This document shows positions 57,628-64,000 of a stretch of DNA of 64,000 bases, in pieces; within the stretch, counting starts at the first letter, position 1, and each line of letters opens with the position of its first letter. Source of the stretch: Prorocentrum cordatum (taxonomy: Eukaryota > Sar > Dinophyceae > Prorocentrales > Prorocentraceae). Location of the stretch: positions 311,953 to 375,952 of the forward strand of contig CAUYUJ010009569.1 of assembly GCA_963575745.1 (NCBI GenBank). The letters are read 5' to 3'. A program made the translations under genes and the position numbers. The notes under the pieces are model-generated. The model did no database searches and was not told the origin of the DNA. It saw only the letters and a program-made list of their open reading frames with translations.

Positions 57628-60600
57628 ATGGCGGCTTCAGCAGACCTTCGAGGCATTCCGCTGGACGAATACACCAGACAGTGTCCGCCAGGATGGCGGC
57701 CATATGTACGAAGCTATTCGCTGATCACTTACGAGGAAAAGTTGCGGCTCTGGATGAGAATGACGGACATCCCTAGCGACTGCCAGGGTAGCGTGGTTGT
57801 TGGCAGACTGAAGGGTTCGGCGTACCGCATTGCTATGAAGATACGGCTCAGGCGCCAGGACGGCAGCATGCTCTATCAAGACGAGGCGGTGAATGCGCTG
57901 GCGGAACCTGAGGACCTCAATGCGGGCTTATTGGCCACACCCTCGGGGCTGCAGCAAATACTGGCAGACCTCAGAACGGCATTTGGCGATGACAGTCAAG
58001 ACTTGCAGGCGTTCCACCTCGACAGATTTTTCGACTTGCATCGTGGTTCGCATTCACTCCTGGACTATCTAACGGCGTTCAAGTTACGATACGAGGCAGC
58101 AGAAGAGCACGCGGCGCTGAACATCAACCAAGTTGGTTTGACACACCTCCTGCTCGCCAAGGCTGGACTGGCTCCAAGATTCATAGACGACCTGATGCTC
58201 AAGGTAGATGGCGACAGGAGCCAGTTCACTGAGATTTACAAGCTTTTGATGAAGTTCAGCAAAGGACAAAAAGAGATCGGCGATGGCGACACACAGGGTA
58301 TTCTATTGACGTATGATGATGACGATGAAGACCCAGAATACAGCCAGGTTGAGTATTTCACTGATCATGACGGAAGCTGGTATATATACGACTATACTTA
58401 CGAGCAGGCATATTATCTCAACCTTGCGTCAGAGGACATGGATTATCTTTCATATATGGTTTCTGATTGCTGGGATGGCACTTGGAGTGCTAACGAGTTT
58501 CAAGCGTGGTATTATCAAGAGGATGATGATTACGAACAGGATGAAGATCACGATGACGAAGAAGCTCTACTCGATGACCCACTCGACGGTCCTTCTCATG
58601 ATCTGGCCTTCTACGGCAAATATGGAGTGCGACGAAAAGGCAAGGGCTACGGCAATGGTAAAGGTGGCTACGGATTTCGTCGCAGGAGTTCGAGTAAAGG
58701 TGGTAAAGGTAAGAACAGATCACGCACGTTTGGTCGTGGAAAGGCAGGTGGCAAGGATCGGCGAGGACGTGACTATTATGGCAACAAGGGCAAGAGTAAG
58801 GGCAAAGGCAAAGGCAAAAAGGGCAAAGGCACTGGTTCGGACGATCGACATGGCCCTGTGATGGATTTGCATCAAGGATCTGGACAGCAACCTCAAGCTC
58901 CAGCAGGATCGGCCGTACACAACACTCGTGGCTCAGGATCAAGCTCTGGATGTGACAAGTGTGGCAGCCGGTGGCACAGCGTGAAGGATTGTCCAGTCAA
59001 CAAGGCCTCCAGCAGAAAAGGTTTCTTAGTCGGACTCGGCACAAACATCGCGAAGGACACGACGGCGACGGACATCACCCTGCCATTTCCTTCTACACCA
59101 TCGGACGGCTTCGACAGTATCTCCCGACATCCAAGAGCAGCACCAGGGCAACGACACCTGACTGCAATCAGTCAGGAAGAGGCGAGAATCGAGGAGGAGA
59201 CTCACGGCATGGCAACTGAAGATGACATCGCAGGTTACGACGGCAAGGATCCCTGGTTCGAACAGCAGTCAGACCCATGGCAACCATCACCTCGACCTCC
59301 TACTCGGCCAAACTCGAGCGATGCCGGCTCCTGGCAGAATATTCCCTCGGAGCAGGCTTCGGATGCTCATACTACAATCTCGGACGACAAGACCACACAG
59401 GAGCGCATCTTCGACTTCGGCGAGGCTACGGTCTCAAAGTTCTTTCGGAACGAGGCGAAGCATGCCATGTTCGGGCTGGGCCTACCTATTCAGCAGCAGT
59501 ACCCTGAGCTACCAGCAGCACGACCGACCAGCAGAGCAGAAGCAAGCTCGAGCTCGATCGATAAGAACAACTCAGCGTTTGTCCTCAGCATCCTCAGCGA
59601 GCGCGAGGACACCTTCGAGGCGCATCATCTCGTCAGAGGTCGACAGCGCAAGGGATTCATCATCGATCCTGGAGCTGCTTCTGGCATCTGCGGCACAGAT
59701 ACGTTACTGCAGCACAATGGCAAGGATACTCAGAACTACAAGATCACCCCAGGATCAGGCAGCTTCACGGGCATTAATGGCAGACCCACCTCTGGACTGG
59801 GACATGTGGCACAGAAGGCTCGGTGCTCGCGTCTCGAGCTGGTCTGGCACGGCGATCTCATTGGCGAGAGCGGCTCCAACTGCCCGTTCCTGCTGCCGTT
59901 GCCTCCTCTGGTTCACTATAGAGCTCTACTCTTGCATGGACTCACAGACGACGGCAACGGAGCTCTCGTGCTGGCCTCCGACAGTGATCCGTCGGACGTG
60001 CATGTGGTCAGAGTTCTTCTCACGGACAGCAGCCACTACCTGTTGCCGACGGACGATCCTGAAGGTCAGCAGCGCGAGGAACCAGCTGTCTCAGCACAAG
60101 TGGTCGAGATGCTGATGCACACAGTGAGGAACATCAACGCCAAGATTCTCAAGGCAGATACTGCGGCATTTGTTTCCTCTTGCACCCAGGAGGACCAGAG
60201 TTCAACTCCGCAGAAGACACACCTCATGGCATCAACATCCTCGGCACCAAGGGACGGCAGCGCCACTACACAAGAAGTACCAGCGGACAGTGTACCTACC
60301 AGGGCAGCGATATTCACAGGATCAGCTGAACACCACGGCATGCTTCGGCACTGGGGCGGTCAGGTTTATATGGAGGACAGTTTTCCAGATTACTTCTCCA
60401 GTGAGCACGTGGCGTGGCTGAAGCAGAGATACAAGGACATCCCAGAGGAGTTCTACACCAAGACAGGCTACGAGGTCGTGACTCCAGACAGCTTCGACAA
60501 ATGGTTTCACACTCATCATGGCCTTCAAGTAGTCTGGGCCTTTCAAGAGCAGTGGTCTGGATCAGGCAGGCTTTCGCTATCAGCAATGAGGTCCGGACTC

Positions 60601-61023
60601 ACAGTGCTCTTCCCAGTCGACTACCGATACGGCTGGGACCTCATGAACCCCGAGCATCGGAAGTTGGTGAGCAAGGTTCAGACCGTCTTCAAGCCTATAG
60701 TTAAGCATTCATCTCCAGATTGCAGGCTATGGACAGCCATGAGCAACATGCGAGGAGCTGGAGTTGCAGCAGCCGAACGACAAGCAGAGTTTCCTATGTT
60801 GGAGTGGCTCTATCACGACAACGTCGTTCAAGATCAAGACGGACATGGCTACATCAACGAGAACGGCTTGCGCTCCCAGCTCTGGACACAGTCACCGCTA
60901 AAGCAGAATCAGGACATCGTCAGCAACAGGACTCGGCGAGTCGACGGATGTGCTCACGGCTGTGTAACACTAACAACGAACCGTTGGAGAAGCCCTACAG
61001 GCTCGACACCAACATACAGCTGA
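57628..61023 (+). CDS. Copia Gag-protease-methyltransferase-like polyprotein (first frame)
   Basis: 1131 residues from ATG 57628 in a good context (CACCATGG). Gag core, ~1-220: EEKLRLWMRMTDIPSDCQGS, LDYLTAFKLRYEAAEEHAAL. An acidic segment is followed by a Lys/Gly-rich basic tract (~330-415) and zinc knuckle CDKCGSRWHSVKDC (C-x2-C-x4-H-x4-C, ~440). Protease: GFIIDPGAASGICGTD (~676; DPGA in place of D(S/T)GA). Methyltransferase-like domain, ~970-1090: EQWSGSGRLSLSAM, PVDYRYGWDL, SPDCRLWTAM (Cys ~1032), YINENGLRSQLW. The last ~20 codons before the stop at 61021-61023 are probably read after a -1 shift, because conserved sequence continues in the other frame. Confidence 0.85.
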   Translation: MAASADLRGIPLDEYTRQCPPGWRPYVRSYSLITYEEKLRLWMRMTDIPSDCQGSVVVGRLKGSAYRIAMKIRLRRQDGSMLYQDEAVNALAEPEDLNAGLLATPSGLQQILADLRTAFGDDSQDLQAFHLDRFFDLHRGSHSLLDYLTAFKLRYEAAEEHAALNINQVGLTHLLLAKAGLAPRFIDDLMLKVDGDRSQFTEIYKLLMKFSKGQKEIGDGDTQGILLTYDDDDEDPEYSQVEYFTDHDGSWYIYDYTYEQAYYLNLASEDMDYLSYMVSDCWDGTWSANEFQAWYYQEDDDYEQDEDHDDEEALLDDPLDGPSHDLAFYGKYGVRRKGKGYGNGKGGYGFRRRSSSKGGKGKNRSRTFGRGKAGGKDRRGRDYYGNKGKSKGKGKGKKGKGTGSDDRHGPVMDLHQGSGQQPQAPAGSAVHNTRGSGSSSGCDKCGSRWHSVKDCPVNKASSRKGFLVGLGTNIAKDTTATDITLPFPSTPSDGFDSISRHPRAAPGQRHLTAISQEEARIEEETHGMATEDDIAGYDGKDPWFEQQSDPWQPSPRPPTRPNSSDAGSWQNIPSEQASDAHTTISDDKTTQERIFDFGEATVSKFFRNEAKHAMFGLGLPIQQQYPELPAARPTSRAEASSSSIDKNNSAFVLSILSEREDTFEAHHLVRGRQRKGFIIDPGAASGICGTDTLLQHNGKDTQNYKITPGSGSFTGINGRPTSGLGHVAQKARCSRLELVWHGDLIGESGSNCPFLLPLPPLVHYRALLLHGLTDDGNGALVLASDSDPSDVHVVRVLLTDSSHYLLPTDDPEGQQREEPAVSAQVVEMLMHTVRNINAKILKADTAAFVSSCTQEDQSSTPQKTHLMASTSSAPRDGSATTQEVPADSVPTRAAIFTGSAEHHGMLRHWGGQVYMEDSFPDYFSSEHVAWLKQRYKDIPEEFYTKTGYEVVTPDSFDKWFHTHHGLQVVWAFQEQWSGSGRLSLSAMRSGLTVLFPVDYRYGWDLMNPEHRKLVSKVQTVFKPIVKHSSPDCRLWTAMSNMRGAGVAAAERQAEFPMLEWLYHDNVVQDQDGHGYINENGLRSQLWTQSPLKQNQDIVSNRTRRVDGCAHGCVTLTTNRWRSPTGSTPTYS

Positions 61024-64000
61024 ATAAGACCATTCGACGATGCCCTGGTCATGGAGTTCAACGACACGCAGTTATTGAGGGCTCAGTACCAGGCACGAGC
61101 TCCAAGACGGCAGCTCTCACTGCAGTATACACTCGCACGATGTGCCGGGCACTCATCAGCGACATCACCTCCTTCGCGCGCAAGTTCACCTGCGCTCTGA
61201 TGTTGGCGACGCTCGTGTACAGCAACATCGACATACATCACGGAGGCCCGAACACAGAAGCAGTGCGAGTTCAGCTACTTCACCCTAAGGCGACGGCACC
61301 ACAGCTCGGCAGCGACGGTGCGGCGGCATATGATATCACTACGGTCACTGACGGCTTTCTGGAACCTGGACAATGGCGTGGATTTCACACCGCGCTCAAG
61401 CTGGCACTCCCAGCAGGCACTGCTGGCCAGCTGTGGCCTCGGTCGGGCCTGGCGTTGAGGCAAGGTCTCGGTATCAATGGAGGAGTTATCGACGCTGACT
61501 ACAGAGGCGAGCTCATTGTGATACTGGAAAATCGTGGCAAGTCTCGCTTTGTATGCCAGAGTGGCGACAGGATTGCTCAGCTCATGATAGTGCAGATCCA
61601 GACTCCACCAGTACAGCTCAATGACCACATCGACGAGGACGAGACCGAGCGCGGCAAGAACGGTTTTGGCAGTACTGGACTACATACTCAGAAGAACGAC
61701 ACGGAGATCTTCTGGGCCTGCCCTAAGTGCAAGTACGGCGGCGAGCGTGAGCATAGTAGAATTCCAGGGAACTGCAAGCTGGCACCCGAAGCAGATCCCA
61801 GACGGACGTTGACACGACCAGCAGCCAAGGCACCAGCGGCCAAGGCAGCAGCAGCACCAGCAGCGTCAGCTCCACCTCAACAGCTAGCACCACCGGATCC
61901 AGTACCCGATCCACGACCATTAGAAAATTTTGACGAGAACATCCTACAACCACCATCAAATTCGGCTTCGGCATCAAGCTCAGCAGCAGCACCAGCAGCA
62001 GCCGTAGTTCCTGCAACGCGAGAAATACAACCACTACAGCGACCAGCCAACGGCACAGTCAAGATGAAGCTGGCCTACGACCGGCTACGGCGGGTCAAGG
62101 TAGACGATTTCACCATGAACATTCATGAGCAGCTAAAGAACTTGGATCAGATATGGTTGGCTCGCATTCTTGCAGATCTGGCAGGACAGCACACAGGAAT
62201 ACTCACAGCACCCAACACTCAGCAGCAGCTCGACCTGGGAGACAACACTGACGGCACCTCTCAAATGTTGATCGAGCTCCTGAGACCATTGATGGACGTC
62301 GACTCACTGCACATCACGTTTCAGCCGAACAGCCTGGAGACATCCAACACCACCTCGATAGATGACAGCCCGTTTCGAGTTACCTTTCTCGGCGCAGACA
62401 TCGACAAGTGGGAATCTTCGGCATTAGAACGGCTTGACGGACTCACTCCAGCACAGCAGCATCACGGTATTCGAGGACACAAGTGGCTTATCGTGGCTCA
62501 AGGTCATGCGCCACCACCCACAATGGAGGAAGACGCTGAGCGGAGGATCTTACCGAGGCTCAAGCTCATCACCACACCTCCGAGCTTCGACTTCACCAAG
62601 TTGAGGCAACAGCTGAAGGAGACGGAGTCCGACGCCGAACGGTTCCGCCTGCTGAAAGGCCTTCATGAACGACTTTGGCACGAGCAGCTACCAGGCATGG
62701 AGAAGTTTCTCAGGCGGCTCGGTGTACCGGACAAGTGTCTGGAACTGGCCAAGCAGGTCATTGCGGCGTGCGAAGAGTGCAACGACTGGGCACCCATAGC
62801 GAATAAGCCCAAGTATCGAGCAGAGTTGGCAGGCTGGTTTGGCGAAGTCATGGTGTGCGATCTCTTCTTCATATTCGGCAAGACCTTCCTACTCATGGTC
62901 GACGAGGCGATTAGATGGAAGCTGGCCGAAGTACTACCCAAGAAGGACGCGTTCCACATAGCACAGGCAATGCTACGATCTTGGTTTCGATATTTCGGAC
63001 CACCCAAGTGCATCAAGTTCGATCAAGAAGGCGGCGTTCGCTCTGATGACTTTGCAGTGGTGTGCGACCGTTACAGCATACACAGACAGTTGGGCGGCTC
63101 GGATGATTCAGGCAAGCACACAGTTACGGGACTTGCAGAACGACACATCGGTCTCATCAAGACATCGTCGTTGAAGTGCAAGGCCAGTGCGGCCAAGCAA
63201 GGTCTCGTGGTTCCCGACGAAGACATAGTGTTCGAGTGCACGATGTGCCAGAACTTTATGCTAGAATACGGTGGATATACACCATCTCAGTGCTTGCAAG
63301 GACACAATCCTCGTGGTTTCTTTGATCACGGCTCCAACTCCACTCTTGCCATCGACGGCGCGCGCGACACGACACCAGACACATTCGAGTCCTACCTCAG
63401 GCTCAGGATGATGGCCAAGGCAGCAGTTCAGAAAGCAGTTATCGAGCAGCGCATCGCAGAGGCCAACAACACCAAGGTGCAGATCCTTTCGGACGTGGCC
63501 AAGCTACGACCCTTGCAAGACTTTGTTGATCTGTACCGAGTTCCGGATCGCAAGGACGCGCCCGGGTGGAGAGGACCGTGCGACCTACTGGACATCAACC
63601 TGAAGGAGAACGTGGCGATCGTCAAACACCAGTCCATGCCATACATCGTTCCGCTCAGGCATGTGCGACCACATCAGGCACGATCGTACGCAGTCACAGT
63701 GGCATGCCCACCGACTCACATGCTGATGGACGGAGAAGGCAGATGGCAGGATAACATGCATGACGATATGTACACGATATTGCACGGATTGCTTGACATT
63801 GTTGATGGCCAGGCACCAGGCACCACGATCACGGTTGGAATGGTTCACGACGCCAACGGCATGCAGATTGTTGTGCCGAACGACTTCGAGATTAACACTC
63901 CCGAGGTCTTTCATCTGGCAGCTCAAGTGGGCGAGTCTCTGCTGCAGCTGGCGGCCCCAAGAGCCATCAGGTTCGGCACGCAACTGCACAACATCAATAC
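60978..64000 (+). CDS. Copia dUTPase-integrase frame (partial, open at window end)
   Basis: Open from upstream of 60978 to the window end, in the -1 frame relative to the Gag ORF. After NEPLEKPYRLDTNIQLNK and RRCPGH comes a trimeric-type dUTPase (61263-61600): LGSDGAAAYDI, PRSGLALRQG, GGVIDADYRGELIV and GDRIAQLMI, i.e. motifs 1-4; motif 5 was not clearly seen. It would hydrolyse dUTP and limit uracil in element cDNA. A Cys motif (CPKCKYGG) follows, then an Ala/Pro-rich linker. Integrase: HERLWHEQ and CEEC form the zinc HHCC. The catalytic triad is D at 62859 (VMVCDLFF), D at 63021 (KFDQEGGV) and E at 63138 (LAERHIGLIK). The C-terminal part continues with YTPSQCLQGHNPRGF. The frame is intact to 64000. 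Confidence 0.87.

Larger units (their letters stand above)
57240..64000 (+). mobile_element. Copia-type LTR retrotransposon with methyltransferase-like and dUTPase domains, continuing past the window
   Basis: Domains in order: Gag, zinc knuckle, aspartic protease, methyltransferase-like, dUTPase, integrase. Integrase comes before any RT, which identifies the Ty1/copia order; RT and RNase H should lie beyond 64000. The 5' LTR was not identified, though the leader 57240-57627 has a hairpin (CGTAAAGCTCACTTTACG) near 57390-57408. There is one -1 frame change at about 60978. Confidence 0.85.

Overview
This is nuclear DNA of a dinoflagellate. Two exact 22-nt copies of the dinoflagellate trans-spliced leader (DinoSL) lie at 15326-15347 and 30789-30810, and decayed copies sit just upstream of two other retroelements. 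Other signs agree: GC-rich sequence, huge low-complexity arrays, retrotransposons with dinoflagellate-style domain sets, and host exons as small islands in repeats. The style resembles thecate dinoflagellates such as Prorocentrum; that genus guess is inference.

Layout. 0-3 kb: two exon-like fragments matching the Cys-rich N-terminal domain of selenoprotein F (Sep15), with a broken methyltransferase-like retroelement fragment between them. 4.9-7.0 kb: 5'-truncated LINE on the minus strand. 7.1-9.8 kb: a degenerate CCTCTTGG-type repeat family and a TATGTA array. 9.9-14.6 kb: a DIRS-like (tyrosine-recombinase) retroelement with three tightly packed ORFs, cut off inside its recombinase by a TATGTA array. 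14.6-19.3 kb: repeats, a candidate DinoSL RNA gene and a degenerate ~90-bp satellite. 19.4-20.1 and 27.7-28.5 kb: Sep15/SelM-type thioredoxin-fold exons, partly tandemly duplicated. 20.1-27.6 kb: LINE and LTR-element remnants, short tandem duplications and microsatellites. 28.6-30.7 kb: an AT-rich island. 30.8-37.6 kb: a LINE tagged at its 5' end by DinoSL, its 3' part split by a 577-bp inverted-repeat element. 37.6-43 kb: several MITE/foldback elements and minisatellites. 43.1-52.2 kb: a nearly intact LINE with RNase H ahead of the endonuclease. 52-57 kb: repeats, including a homogenised 90-bp satellite. 57.2-64 kb: a Copia-type LTR element running off the window, carrying Gag, protease, a methyltransferase-like domain, a dUTPase and an integrase.

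How it fits together. Nearly all coding capacity is retrotransposon. A methyltransferase-like domain (glycine-rich FSG/SGSG motif, a PC motif, a PWG or EN motif) recurs in a DIRS-type remnant, the Copia element and probably the large LINE, so unrelated element classes share an accessory module. LINEs are bordered by TCC/GGA trinucleotide arrays. DinoSL relics show that element mRNAs were trans-spliced before reinsertion. If the Sep15-like exons belong to one locus, its introns have been expanded to more than 20 kb by these insertions. Coordinates of exons and element ends are estimates; all reading was by eye.
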